Of a stretch of 64,000 bases of DNA, positions 24,101 to 36,705 are shown one piece after another. How positions within the stretch are numbered: the first letter of the stretch is position 1; each line of letters begins with the position of its first letter. The DNA is taken from contig RDEW01000004.1 in the NCBI GenBank assembly GCA_011109175.1, forward strand, positions 520,030 through 584,029, written 5' to 3'. Both the position numbers and the translations under genes were made by a program. This stretch comes from Dicyema japonicum. Lineage: Eukaryota > Dicyemida > Rhombozoa > Dicyemidae. The notes below the pieces were generated by a model. The model was not told the DNA's origin. It saw nothing but the letters and a program-made list of their open reading frames with translations, and searched no databases.

Positions 24101-27100
24101 AATCGTCTCATTACCTTCAAAGAAGCGGGAAAATATGATTGACTGAGCTTTCAAAAGCAGGATAATGTTATTATCATCGGGCCCTGACTTGTGAGCAGAT
24201 TTGTCTGTTAGAAATCTGTAGGCGGAGTTCATCTTCTCGAACATTTCCTGAAATGTCAGCACATCTCAACCCTTCCTTCAATATTCTTGTCGGGATGGTA
24301 CTTTTGTGCCATTTTGAAGTAAGAATGGCGGATTTTTGACTCGGAAATTCTAAATAATACTCAAATCCTCAAACTCATGCTCTTTTAGTCCCAGAATATT
24401 GCAGGCGGTGAAGGTGTTCATTTTATTTGGCTTCTTGTCGGTCTCCTCTTTCCACGAATTCAGTAGATCCCTGAGGAAAACAACCTAAGGTTAGTCCATC
24501 AATCAACAGGATCTCTGACGGGCCAGTCAGGGAATTTTTGCAAATCACAAAAATTTCTGAGGTAAAAGATATTGCAGAAAAGTTCATCCTCCAGCGGGGG
24601 TACACAATAAGAGGAATAGGACAGAACTGGTATAGAGCCCTCACATTGCTCATAAGTCGAACTGTGTAGTCAGAAATATGAACAGCTATTCTCTCAATCA
24701 TGTGGTTTCTACAATAACCCAATTTCCCACTTCATTGAGCTGTTCCATATAACCTCAGGATTATCAAAGTCCCCCAAATATATTCTAGAAAATTCATCAG
24801 GGCTGTAGTTCACCAAATAGTTGATCATGGCATCAGGCAGTAGATTATTTAATATGCTATTCTTGATTACGTCAGAGACTCCCTCCTGTCATATTAAACA
24901 CAGACAAACCCTCTCACAGTAAAAACTCTGCTTATCGTGGGTCATTTTGAGAAAGGAGGCGATGGGGTAAATGTTCGACCCTGTGTACATCATTATGAAG
25001 AAAAAGACTCCTGATTGGTACAGTTTTGGGAGTACGGGGTTATCCTCCACAATCTTGCATAACAGGAGGGCGACTCTCTCCACTATTGGGGGATAAAACG
25101 TCAATAGAAGCTTAAATAACAAAATCACAGACCTGCACGAGGTGGGAGAAGTTGCTCCCTGTAGAAAGGATGCGTTTTATTCTGGGGATTGGGTGAAAAA
25201 TTGAGTTGTTTGAGTCTCTGCTTGGATAAAACTCGCAGACGGATATCATAGTATCGAGCAATAAAATGGCAATATCGGATTCCGTCAATACTGAGTTCTC
25301 GCTGGTTGTCAGCTGCCACTTCAGTTGGGGGACCAAGTTAATGGAAGCCCAATTGTCCATCCCATTGCACCAAACACGTGTCTTAAAATTAATCTTTTCT
25401 TCCTTTTGGAACTCAATGAGCTGTAATTGGTAACAAAATACTAACGTCTCCCAGCGAATACGGTCCCAGTGATTTGTTAGTCCCAGCAGCAATGTACCAC
25501 TCTTTCGCGATGGACCTATTGTTCGTCATCGGGGAGGCCTCAATAACGTTGCTCTGAGTGGGCAGGATTGGTCTAGTCAAATGCAGGTGAGCCAAAGTCA
25601 TCATCTCCAACAATTTCTTTACATTGGGGGGAGTCAACAATATTTTGCAATTTTCCTAGTATAAACATGGACAACAACCTTCAACAGCATTAACTTGGAA
25701 ATAAATATAATAAGTCTGTCCCTCTCAAACCGTTGAGTGCACTATAATTGACAAATCAAGCAACGTTGTCGAGAAGTGTCATAAAGAAGAAGCAGTCAGA
25801 TAAATGACCAATTTCAGTGTAGTACATGTCATAAATTGAGGTCATAGCATGCAGACAAGTCCAACGAAGAGTGGACGAGGATGTCAGAAACTTGCGGAAA
25901 AGGTCGTTGAACAAACGGTAACTAAATTTACTGGACAGAATACGGGTTCTTTATAAGACTTTTGCAGTTGTCCTCCAGCAGATAACGAATGTAGTATCCC
26001 CCTATTATAATCACCTCATTTGACCAAACCAATATTGAGGATTTCCCCGGTGGATTTGTAGGCGACTTCGAATTCCTGAAAGTTCCATGACATGTCCGCA
26101 TTCCCAAACAGCTCCTTGTCCCTGTCAAGCCCCCGTATTTCATTTTCAAGAGCAATCCTCAGTTCCTCCCTCATCTAATAACTAAATAACCGACAAAACC
26201 TTAAAATTCCAAATAAGTTCAGCATAGGAGTGATCTTGATTGAACTTGTAGTAAAACAACTTCCAGTTTAACGTTGAAATAACTCTTCTACGAGGCCGTC
26301 TCAAAGTAACAATGACATCATTGGAAGGCTAGAGATCATTGCTCACACAATACCGGCTTGTTGTGGCGAAAGTTCAGACGCCAATGCTGCAGGAAATTGT
26401 CAATTTTCTCTTCGACCATTCTGAGTGCCGGATTTTTTCCAGTCGACAATTTTTGCTAGAAATATGGGAGGACAACCACCTGGGCGATGGCGACAGTATC
26501 CCTCACATACAATAAATCCTTCTCAGACACATCTACAGTTTCTGATGAGTATAAGAAAGAAACAAGTCCAGGAGGCTGTATTTCAAATACAATAGATTAC
26601 CATGATTCTGGAGAAAAGTGAGAAAGTGACCTCATTATCACAAGTCCACAATTCGATAAGTCGTCGGCTGAGCTGTCTAGAAATATAAACTTCCAAGACT
26701 TATGGGCTAGCATCCTTGGTTCATTCGACGTGGTAAACAACGCAGTACAGAGGTGCCTTATAAGTGATCCTTCAGCCAGTGCAAATATTTGCATCTTTTC
26801 GGCATTCGCGGCGGTCCCTTCCTACAAATTATCACTCCCTAACCTCAATGAGTGCGTTCAGGAGTAAGCCAGCTCCCTTAACAATCGCAAGTGACGGATG
26901 CTGAAGTCATACATACAAATACCTCAAAAAGCTTAAAGAGGGGACGACCCAAGTCTGTAACAAGATCAAGGAGGATGTCAAACTTGTCAGCCGGAGTTGT
27001 CTCCGAGTATGGATAACACAGCGCATAAGTGAGTAAATCAAGAAAACTCGACACAACCAAGGCTCCAGTACGATTATTCTAGAAAATAATTCCACAACAA

Positions 27101-29240
27101 ACAATATGTCCTAGAAAAGTGATCAAAATATCACTCAAAAACTGTTTTGAGGACAAAAGTGATGTCTTATTTAGCTGTTCCTGTTGGAGATCAGAGTCAT
27201 AGTGCATTGGTTGCATGAGAGTGCATATGACCTCGATGGCGGCATGAGTCACAAAGTCATTTCCAAACTTTAATGACTTCACCACCATAACCCCCAATCG
27301 TTCCCTCATTCTTAAAATCACTAGAATGACTAACCCAAAGAGTCTCGTGAAGGAATTAAATCCGGCCTTTGAGGCGAATAATCGTCTGATCGCAAACAAA
27401 TAGGAGGAGAACATGTTCTGGTCAAACTTGTCAATAGACACAGAAGTGACCCCAGTTAGTGCCTGGCATATCAGCTTCTCCTTATTATCGGCAAAAAGAG
27501 TCTAAACGTCAGGGAACGACTGACATCGGCTGTGACAGAGTGAACCAATCCTCTGTAGGCCACATTGGCGTTGAATCTGTCGACAACTTCAATCCCATTC
27601 TCAGCTACAATAATTTCACAAAGTACAATCAATTTGGTTCAACGCCTTCAAATGAATCCGCTCGATCTCCTCCCCTGCCTGAGCACAGAATGGGACTACT
27701 ATTAGATAAAGCGACAACCGAGTCTGTATCCTCTGTTGGTGGGGTTAGCCTTTACGTGGACGTCGCTGTTACCGGAAGCACGGACGGCATCCAACAAGGA
27801 AGTCACGGCCATATCCCTACAGAATTATCGAAAAAAAACACCGTGAAGAGAAATGTAGCTTCGAATATCCTCATTTGTGAACTCAATGCTGAACAACTGA
27901 GGATCCTCGGAACTGCAAATTACAGAAAAAACCTAAAATCACTAAAACCATACATTGCAAAGCTTCCGGCACGTGGTTACGCTATAAGACAGAGGATCCC
28001 GCTCAACTAGACACAAGCTTGTTATGCAGAAAAGTCGCCGTATTTCCTGGGACCGGTAACGGGAAATTTTAATCACGGAAAACTCAACATAGGAGGTCAA
28101 GGCCTCGTCATATCTCGAAATAAGGGGACCAATACCCACAAGAGCCCAATCTGCTTTCCAAGAAAGCGTCAAACGAAATCACAGAGCGATTATATACCGT
28201 ATCGATACCCAGATTGGAGGAAGCCGCGATAATAACCGACTGAACAAACTTTTCTCGCTGATCGACTGCAAAAAGATGCTAAAATTGATCCAAATTTGTA
28301 ACATTTCGTCCAAATCCACCATATTTGATGGAAATGCCTCCAAAATTGTAGTCAACGTCAATGAGATTGTCGATATATCTGAAGTCATAGTCGGTGATGA
28401 GTTCATTCGCCATATCGGTGACTCTAATCCACGCTGAGTGGACATAGAGGAGCACGTCCATGGTTTGACTATTCCATAAATACTTGGTTCCTTTAAATTT
28501 CTGAAATTAATCAAAAATATTCAGATTAGCCAACTTGAATGTTCTTCCCGACGTAGTTCTGCTTTGCCATTTGTTTCTAAGAATAAAGACTAAGAAAACC
28601 ATGGAATCCGTGATCAGGTCGGTTCGGTAGTCTGATGAGAACTTCATGTTCCCAATCTTCCCAGAGTCCTTCTTGGAGGTAATCAGGAACTCAGTGTTTG
28701 GTAATTTCCCAACAGGAGATATCGATATTATCGTATCATACGACCACTAAGAAATGTAGCATAATTAATGCTAATAAGACATAATTATCCAACACTGATA
28801 ACACCGGGAATAGGTTAATGCAACCGGTTCGTAATATGTATGAACGCTTGACTAAGGGAGAATAACTATGAACGCTGCAATGGTACAGTCAATGGGAATT
28901 AGCAAGAACAGAAAAATGACCGCCACGTTTGTAGTTTTATAACAAATTGGGACATGACTGTCTCAATCTTGTAGGGAATTAGAGAAAGGAGGTAATAAAG
29001 AGATAGGTAATTAGACCACAAATACAATGAAGACAAAAGCCACACATTAAAACTGGGAAAACCTTATTGGTAGAATCTTTGGATATTGTGTGGGGATTGA
29101 CTGTGTTGATGCAGGACTTACAAATGCTCCATACTCGTTTGTACCTAGTATGACTATAGTCCGTACTTTCCTCTCCACGAGTGTTTGACCACGAGATATG
29201 AAATCAGCGGGGTTTCCTGGGGTGGATTCTGTGATGACAT
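21119..29240 (-). CDS. DNAJC13: DNAJC13/RME-8 endosomal J-domain protein
   Basis: Start ATG 29240 ([16 protein letters not shown]), stop TAG at 21119-21121. N-terminal block [12 protein letters not shown], then after a 316-nt intron [15 protein letters not shown]. Further landmarks in RME-8 order: [29 protein letters not shown]-type reading near 27180, [40 protein letters not shown], the GYF-like [17 protein letters not shown] (IWN-repeat context), [26 protein letters not shown], the J domain with [13 protein letters not shown] (HPD near 24300), [45 protein letters not shown] near the end. Introns where checked are 22-23 nt. Full length (about 2,200 residues). It recruits Hsc70 to early endosomes for retromer-dependent sorting and clathrin removal. 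The 183-codon ORF on the opposite strand (27459-28010) is a shadow. Confidence 0.93.
28747..29062 (-). other. Outsized (316-nt) intron of DNAJC13
   Basis: Between ...STNK and WSYDTIIS. The donor gttttcccag and acceptor tttcttag are clear. It is more than ten times longer than neighbouring introns. No ORF or C/D snoRNA boxes are recognised inside; it may carry a decayed insertion. Confidence 0.7.
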
Positions 29241-29392
29241 CTGCGGATCAAAATAATTTCAAATGTTAAGATAACAAAATAAAACTAACATTATTATAGG
29301 AATTGAAACAAACCTAATTATTTTAATTAATTATTTTAAAAATTTTCAAATTTATTTTAATATTATAAAAATGTATCTATAGATATTTATTT
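29241..29392. promoter_or_regulatory. Shared upstream region of DNAJC13 and CATIP-like genes
   Basis: The two start codons diverge with 152 bp between them. The spacer is almost pure A+T (29300-29390). A bidirectional promoter is inferred from position alone; no TATA or initiator can be singled out. Confidence 0.5.
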
Positions 29393-30528
29393 ATGGAACT
29401 TTCAGAAAAGTTTGATATAAACAGTTTCTTAACCAACTTGGGTCACTGAGTTAGTTCTTAGAATTTAGATTCCGAGGACATTCAGTCAATCCTCTTCAGT
29501 GATAAACTCGAATCTGTTTATCAGAATGAATATATTGGAAAATTCAACACCTCTGTAAAGAAGAGTATCTTTGAAAGCCAAGAAACTCTGCACGTGGTCA
29601 TTGAAGGGGAATTCAACTATAACGGAATTTTTCAGAGTTTTACCGTTGAGGCTTTCGTTTCAATGTCTTTCCACACTGTCTTTCAGAGATATCAAGGAAA
29701 AGATCAAAGTATTTAATATTTCCGACTGAAAGGCAAAAAACAGTCATCCCAAACTTTCCAGCATCATCCTCACTAGGGACGGGGATATTTATTCCGTTCA
29801 AATCACGGAGACTTTAAACCAAGTGACGACCACCAAGAACGACAAAATCCAAGTTGACAGAGAAAAGGTTTATTTCTCCACAGGTTTTAAAATAACCCAC
29901 AAAATACTGTTTCAGGCTCAAAATTGATAGTACTGAGAATGCTGGCTCAAAAGAACGTGACGGCTACGTTCGAGATTGATTTTATCACAAAGTTTGGAAG
30001 TCTCGGGAAGTGTCTTTACGTTGATTAAGCAAATATGATTTTAATAGAAGCCCCTATCAAATGGGACTATTTGGGCCAACAATGAGGAGAATCTTCTTTT
30101 GGGGTACCAAGAAAGCATTAACAAGAAGGAAGAACCATCTGCGGTCACTCAGTATATGCTGGCTATGGATGGGTAACTGTTTCTGTTTATAAAGTCATAT
30201 TATATTCATGCAGAATGTTTCGTTTGACTTTACTTTAAAAGTTGTCAAATTTCCTGGGATGTTGAGTCTCCGACAGTCAAAAGCCAAATACATTCCAACG
30301 AGGGAATTGTTGAACTGGAGAAATGACTTGGAAATGCGCAGCAAATATTTGGATTACAAGGTAGTTTACATTTATAAGTTGTAGGAAAGAAAGAAAAACG
30401 ACTACGAGTTCTATCTGGCAAACAATCCTCAGTTAGGTCGACTGTTGGCCGATTTAGTACAATCCGTTTTACTGAAAAAGCCTGAAAATATCCCTCAGTT
30501 TTTGGTGGATTATTTTAATCTTTATTAA
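29393..30528 (+). CDS. CATIP-like ciliogenesis protein
   Basis: ATG 29393 (MELSEKFDINSFLTNL); first intron 29442-29468 (27 nt) leads to DSEDIQSILFSDKLE. Further exons separated by short introns contain TLHVVIEGEFNYNGIF, SIILTRDGDIYSVQ, LRMLAQKNVTATFEID, NNEENLLLGYQES and FTLKVVKFPGM. The last exons read RNDLEMRSKYLDYK, ERKKNDYEFYLANNPQ and LLADLVQSVLLKKPENI, ending FNLY, TAA 30526-30528. The C-terminal series (acidic SK.LD.KE, DY..YL..NP, L.ADFLQ.LLL.KP) matches CATIP (C2orf62), a TTC17 partner needed for cilium formation and actin organisation. Size, about 340 residues, is in the family's range. The exact exon ends between 29690 and 30020 were not all settled, and the family call rests mainly on the C-terminus. 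Confidence 0.6.
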
Positions 30529-31374
30529 CCTTAATTATTTAACTAATAAATTAAATCAATATAAATGATAATATTAATAGGCTATTTTATTATTACAAAG
30601 GGCTCCTTGTGGTCCCATGTGGTCCCATGTGGTTATTGGATTGAAGATTTCTGGTTTTTGCTTTTTACTTTTTCTAAGAGTGGCGTCTCGTGATCCACCT
30701 GGTCAGGGTGGTGCGAAAAGTGTTATTTGCTACCTTCCAAATCCTTCTGTGAATTGCACTCGTCTCAGTGTCCCCCTTATTCTATAGATCGTGATACTTT
30801 GAAATTTAGTCAAGGGCTACACTATTCGTTAGGTAATTCGACATTCTTTCCCCACGATTTAAGGGCCTCATCAAGTCGTTTTCGGAACCTTCTTTGTTGC
30901 TGCTTTCCTCAACATATCCAGGAGTGTAGTCATCTTTCGCTAGTTTTTTGAAAAGCAACATCCCTCAAGTCCTTAAATGAAGGATGGAATCACTGTTAAG
31001 CGTAAATGAACAGAACCGTCTCCATGCCAACGGATGACTAAAGTAAATTCAATTACGTCATACCTGCTGCAGCTCATCCTCAAGATTCTATGGCCCAAAT
31101 ATCTTTTTTCTTACATGTCACTGGATTGTAGATAGCAAAGAGAAGATGGGTGGTTGATTGAGCTCATTGTCATACCAATCGTAAGAGGGATGCGTTCTTA
31201 ATCGCTAGAGCTCATGACTAATTTACAATGCTTAAATTGCCTTGCAATTACGTTTTTATTCAGATGTAAAATTTACATTGAACTAAATCAATGCTGAATA
31301 GTATAAGGACTTCCAGAACAACACCACATTTACATAAGCCTCTAATATAAGATCCGGATTGACACTTTTAAGTG
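30529..31374. other. Intergenic with partial SINE-like repeat
   Basis: 30676-30730 (gtggcgtctcgtgatccacctggtcagg...aagtgttatttgc) matches the head of the SINE-like repeat. The remainder shows no gene; the ORF at 30727-30951 has no family features. Confidence 0.4.
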
Positions 31375-31915
31375 GATAGCAAAAAGAGATTCACTATATC
31401 TTATTTTAATCCTCGCATGTCTCATTTAGATCAATGTGTCTTTTTTTCGGGTAGAAAATTATTCAAAAGTTTAGTCAAGGCTATCCATACCTGTCTCAAC
31501 GTGACGTTGAAAAACACACTTTTCTCTGCTGGTCAGCTCTCATCCGATACGATGGCAAACGCCCCAGTGGGATGACAACATTCCCTTTAGAAAATGGTCG
31601 GAACCTGGTTTGGGACGCTAAATGTGTTACATACTGTCCGAAAAATTTGGCAGGTTCAGTCTCAGATTAAGTCATGTTTCTAAGAAAGTCGAGGATTAGA
31701 AGAGAAGGAAGCATCTAAGCATTTCGGAGGATCACTTGTTTGTTTCATTTGCTGTTGAGACGTCAAGAATCCTTGGCCCACAAGCGGACGATCTAGTCCG
31801 TCTGATCGGCTCAATGATCCAAAGGGTCACCAAGGATCCACGTGGGATTGGATGGTATCAAGAGCGCATCTATTGTCAGAGGCCACTCAAACTCCCAAAT
31901 TAAGTGTTCTTTTAA
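31375..31915 (+). mobile_element. Non-LTR retrotransposon family A, C-terminal fragment
   Basis: Broken frames read GKRPSGMTTF, GRNLVWDAKCV, HLFVSFAVETS and ADDLVRLIGSMIQRV. This is the region after the reverse transcriptase in LINEs bearing a GKRPDGMT...LVWDATCVDTFA signature. The same 3' text recurs at 51985-52165. Confidence 0.7.
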
Positions 31916-32855
31916 CATTTTAGAATTACTTATATTTGTTCAATAATTTTTATTAGAAAAATTTTGGTTCATTTTATCACAAAAATCAAGAGAATTTAAT
32001 AATTCTAACTATTGATCTGAAAATGAATGGTCATTCCATTGACATTCGTACCGCGTCGACTTCCCATGTTGACACAAGCGGAGACGTGAGGTCCCATGAT
32101 GAGCACAGAATGAAAATGGCAAGGGTGATCAAGAGAACTGAGATCGCCTAATTAGTTGCTATTATCTTCTTTTTTGGTGTTTCCAGGGGATTTCTAAATA
32201 AAATAAATTGACTCCTCCAACATAATTAATGCACCGTCCCCTTCACGACAGATATCGACTGGATGAACCACTCTGTTTCACGTACGTCATGGCTTGTGAG
32301 TGTAGCCAGAAGTCCTAGTCTCTTGAGAAAGGATAGTGACTGCTAACAATAAGAATGCGTTTCCCTTTAGACTTCTTAGTCTTTTCTGCAGCTTACACTT
32401 ACCACGCCATGATAATTTGTAGGAGAAAAAGAGTCAATGAACATGGTTTTTCCTCGAACGGAATAATCGTAATTTTTGTAGGCTTTTTTTGTTTCCCTTG
32501 TTCATGTCGGTAGGTTTAGCATATTGGGGGGTATAAAGAAGACTCCAATGCACGTTAATTAAATTACAATCTAGCTAACTTAATTATACTGCCAAAAGGG
32601 TTGATCTCAATATTGAAGAGGAGAACTCTAGAGTCCTCGTGTCTGTCGCTTGAAAGTCATCGATCGTTATGGACAGATTTGTACCCAATTTACCACAGTC
32701 ATAGCTGATTATCGGTTGTATGTATTATAGAATTTTAACGATTAGTTGAAGCAGTTTTTGTAGTGTCCAGTTAGTTGTCGTCAGGACGAGGAGCTGTTAA
32801 CGTGTTCACTGAAATTCATGAAGTACGTGATACCCAATAACTCGACAGTTTGTGG
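31916..32855. other. Intergenic, no gene recognised
   Basis: AT-rich and interrupted in all frames; no repeat copy recognised. Confidence 0.3.
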
Positions 32856-32859
32856 AGAG

Positions 32860-33100
32860 GTTTTAATCTCCGTTAGTCAGTGAATAATATGTTTTCAATT
32901 CAAAGGCCATTCTTCTCTTAAGCGTTATAAGTATAAGGTTGTGGTAAGTACTGACATCGTAAAGAACCGTCCAATTGGCTACTACGGCAATGTTCGGGGA
33001 AGCAAGGGTGAGGTCAGGAGAGAATTTCCTGTCGTTAGGTCTGTAAGGAGTTCTTGTATTGAATAGAGGGCTGTTTAAAATCACCAGGTTACCCAGATTC
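32860..33100 (-). mobile_element. LINE endonuclease-domain fragment
   Basis: The minus-strand frame reads ILNSPLFNTRTPYRP, then KFSPDLTLASPNIAVVANW and TVLYDVSTYHNLILIT. This has the spacing of the C-terminal part of the APE-type endonuclease of non-LTR elements (LN.G..T......SPDLT.AS......W.V......SDH.PI.I). The SDH motif is degraded to STYH, so the fragment is inactive. Confidence 0.55.
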
Positions 33101-33249
33101 GATAATCTTGAATTTATCGAGTCTAAATAATAACAAAAAATCCTTATGACAGGAAACCTAAGACTGCAGTTTTAATAAAAAATAAATTCTTAAAAAATTG
33201 AATTAAAAAATAATTTCAAATTATTTAAAATTGCGTAACAAATCGTTTG

Positions 33250-34991
33250 ATGGATGTGTGGAATATTAAGCCAATATTGAAACTCACTAATTTAAAGCAA
33301 CTAAAGAACGAATGCCTAATTCTTTACAACGAATGCACGTGCCGCTGTTTACCCAACTCAGCCAAGTGGGCTGCCCAGCTGATTTACTCACTGAAGGATG
33401 TCAGAACCAACTCATCTCCGACCCAGTCCTATTCCATTGACGAAACCTATCTCCTCACCGCGGAATTCTTCCGATCCGGGGAATACAAACAGGCATACCT
33501 CGCCTCCCTCAGCCAAACAGCTCACGAGGCCGGCTTCATCGGGCGACTGGGACTCTACCTTCATTACCAAAAACAAGTCACGGACCGACAATTCCTTATC
33601 AGCGAGGACCTCGACTCTAACTCTTCAGAGGAAATGAGATCCCTTCTCGAAAACCTAGCAGGTTTTTATGAAGAAAATTACTCACAAATGGATGCTTTCG
33701 ACCTCCTCATTTATGGAAGCATCCAGAGGACATTAAACAGGAAGAAGGAGGCTTTAAACGTGTTAAAAGACTCCTTAAAACTTTGTCCATTTTTATGGAA
33801 CACGTGGCAGGAGATGATGTTGCTTGTCGAGGATCGGGCACACCTTTCGAGTCTCGAATTGCCTGACCATTTTTGCAAAATTCTCTTCCTCAGCGAAATG
33901 CTAATGAAACTTCACATCCCAGAGAAGCTGTTGCGGTTATCCAGGCGATTTTGAGTGATTTCCCAATCTTAAATTCATTCAGTCCCTTAAACGGACTCCT
34001 CGCACGTGGCTTTTATGGACTACGGGATGCAGAGTCAGCGGAATCACTATATGAGAAGATCTTTGAGACATATCCGTACAGTTTACCTGATCTAGCTGAA
34101 TATTCCTGCGTGCTATTTGCAACTGTAAATTTTTTAATTATATTTTATAGGAGAACAAGCCAAAGTTGAAAGAAACGGCCAAAATTTGCTATGATTTGGA
34201 TAAATACTGCGTGTCCACGTGCATAGCAATGGCGAATATGTGCAGTCTTAATGGACACCATTTGGCGGCTCTGAAACATCTTCGGAGGACCTTGAATATT
34301 GAGCCGAATAATTCCAGCGTCTGGACTCTCATTGGACACGAATGCATAGAACAACACGTCCCTCGATCAGCAATTAATGCCTACCTCAGAGCAATCGGTT
34401 TTTAAACATTTTATTTATTTAAATTTATTTTAAGTTATTTTTATATTTAAAATTACTTAAATTATTATTAATTTGTGTTATTTTATAGAAATTGATAGAA
34501 GAGATTTTAAGGCGTGGTTTGGATTGGGTCAGACGTATGAGGCTTTGCGACAGTCACAAATGTCGATTTACTACTATTTGAAGGCACATACATACAGACC
34601 GAATGATTCCAGGATTTTAGTCGCTTTAGGACGAATTTATGAGGCTTCTGATATGAACGAGGCTGCTGGGAAGTGCTACTGGAAGGCTCACTGTGTTGGA
34701 GATGCTGAGACTGTTGCCTTGGTGAAATTGGCTATGATGTATGAGCGAATGGGTAACGAGGAACAAGCAGCGGTGACTTTTCGAAGTTACTTGGAAGAGA
34801 TCAGTAGGTCGGGGATATATGTAAATGCTGATTTCTACCACGCTTACATGGCTCTAGCGAGATATCATCAAAAACGAAAGAATTGGCAGCAGGTTGTTGT
34901 CGCCGCTAAAGTGTGTGTTGAGTACCCCACTACACGTACAGAAGCTCAGACAATGTTAGCCAACATTGATGCGGAGGAAGGAGTTTTATAG
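33250..34991 (+). CDS. CDC23: Anaphase-promoting complex subunit 8 (Cdc23)
   Basis: ATG 33250 (MDVWNIKPILKLTNL), stop at 34989-34991. Introns 34125-34150 (26 nt) and 34398-34488 (91 nt). TPR landmarks match APC8 closely: DLDKYCVSTCIAMANM, LKHLRRTLNIEPN, SVWTLIGHE, AINAYLRAIEIDRRDFKAW, GLGQTYEALRQSQMSIYYY, HTYRPNDSRILVALGRIYE, KCYWKAHCVGDAETVALVK, NEEQAAVTF. One base is missing at the CCC run 33918-33920, where reading passes from KLHIP to REAVAVIQAIL. With it restored the product is 541 residues, close to the usual 560-600. APC8 is a scaffold subunit of the cell-cycle ubiquitin ligase APC/C and helps bind the coactivator. Confidence 0.92.
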
Positions 34992-36387
34992 TTTTATTAC
35001 TCTTATTTTTTGTAGTTATTGGATTTTAATTTATTTTAACAAATCATCGGGTGAATGCGCTTTCAATTCTGAGAGGGCTAATCATGACTAAAAAGAACTT
35101 GTAGTAGTCGTTGACTGCGTTTTGTAAAATTTAATGGGGAGTAAGCCCTTATAAAAATCTAATATGACCCAAAAAACATTACCGAAATGAAATTCTCCTA
35201 TTCAGCAGTGTATTTCCTACTCCTCAAATGATGATCTTAATTTTCATAGGTTTGGACCTCAAATGTTTAGACTAAAAACAAATCCCTGGTTGAATTTTCA
35301 ATTTTGAAAAACACACAAGGTTTCAATCAAAAACTTCATTTGGGTTACCAGAGAAATGGTTGCGACACGCTGTCATTGCAATAAAATTAACTTGGTGGTT
35401 AAACAATCGTTTGATGAGGACAGGCATATAAAAAGAATTTATCTTTTAATCTAACCATCTGTTTACTCTCAACTGGGGACCTGGTGATCCGAACAGGCAT
35501 ATACACTGTATTTGGTAGTAATAATAGGTTACACACTTTATTAGCTTACCTACAGTCAACTTTCCTTCTGTGTTATAGTGCAGCACAAAATCAGATGCTT
35601 CCTGGTTAGAATCTCACTATTCCGATAATGGTTCCATCCATAGAAGACGTTTACTGGTTTGACTAGTGACGCCATCAGTGATACTTCACTGCGGATTGTC
35701 CCCAGGGATTCACATGTGTCAAAAGAAAGAAGCTAAGAACATGCATAGGCCCTCTTTCAACGATTGAGTACCATAGCTGTTCCTTGCCCTTCAAATATTG
35801 CACACTATTAGTATTACGGCTCAACCATCCAGAGGACTTCAAGTCTGAGCATGCGGAGGCTGGGATCACCTGAATTTTATCATTTTGGCTATGACGGTGT
35901 TTTTCTGGTTCAATAAATTTAATCCAATCTTCTCAGTAATCATTGTAATAGGATTTCAATCAGGCTTTCCCTCTCCAATCCTGTCACAGAAATCATTGCT
36001 AACAGGAAATAATAAATTTATAGAACCAGTGTTAAGCCAAACTAACTAATCGGGAGATCCAAACTCGTTTACGTAACACTTTCATCCTGGCCCGGTGTTC
36101 ATCACACAATCCCGTACTTATTCACATCATGTGGATGGCAGATCCTACGGACTTGCGAATCAGGAATCCAGAAGACTTAATGAGTGTCAATTCTTTCCAA
36201 AAATTAACCTCTGTGCACCCTTTATCATCTCTTTGAGATTTTGACATTTGTCCAAAAAATTGACGGTCCTCATGGAGCGTATGAGTAAGAAATTCATCAG
36301 CAAAGCCAATTTTAGTAGGAAAATATAAACTATCACAATATTCCTGTTAAAATTAATAAAAAATATTATTATTTTTTATTAATTAAA
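34992..36387. other. Intergenic, degraded repeats
   Basis: 35640-35880 (minus) resembles 43020-43190: both carry a phrase near cccagggattcacatg and aacgattgag/aacgattagc. This suggests two copies of one old element. No gene is recognised. Confidence 0.35.
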
Positions 36388-36705
36388 TCAAGTTTGAGAG
36401 AATTTGCTAGACTTGGATAACTCAAGGAAGATACCAGCAAAGGCAATCACTTGTCCTGCAATACGGACATGCATCATTCTGTTAGATAATGTCTTGTTTC
36501 CTTTGACCATTGCTGGAATTCCGACACAAAAAGACATTCCTGCGGTGAAAACGCCTAATTATACAACTTTAAATGAGATACCAAACGTAATGACGGGATT
36601 TCTTAAGAAAATGGTGTTTAATATTGATGTATAGGACTTTGACTCGGTAACTACATCAGTATTGATCACATTCTCAGGAACACAGAAATCGGTATTTGCG
36701 GACAT
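36388..36705 (-). CDS. HIG1-domain mitochondrial protein (HIGD2A-like)
   Basis: ATG 36705 (MSANTDFCVPENVINTD), TGA 36388-36390, one 27-nt intron (GTATCT...AATTAG) after VITFG; 96 residues, in frame. The HIG1 domain is clear: NPVITFG, FTAGMSFCVGIPAMVKGN, then SNRMMHVRIAGQVIAFAG, with two hydrophobic helices joined by the KGN..LSNRMM.VR loop. Such proteins sit in the mitochondrial inner membrane and help assemble complex IV and respiratory supercomplexes. The N-terminal 40 residues are polar, as in HIGD2A. The plus-strand ORF at 36404-36634 is a shadow of this gene. Confidence 0.85.

Noticed and set aside
27459-28010. 183-codon plus-strand ORF, the second longest in its region
   Set aside because: It lies opposite DNAJC13 coding sequence whose minus-strand reading (for example [11 protein letters not shown]) is conserved; the plus frame has no family features and is a shadow.
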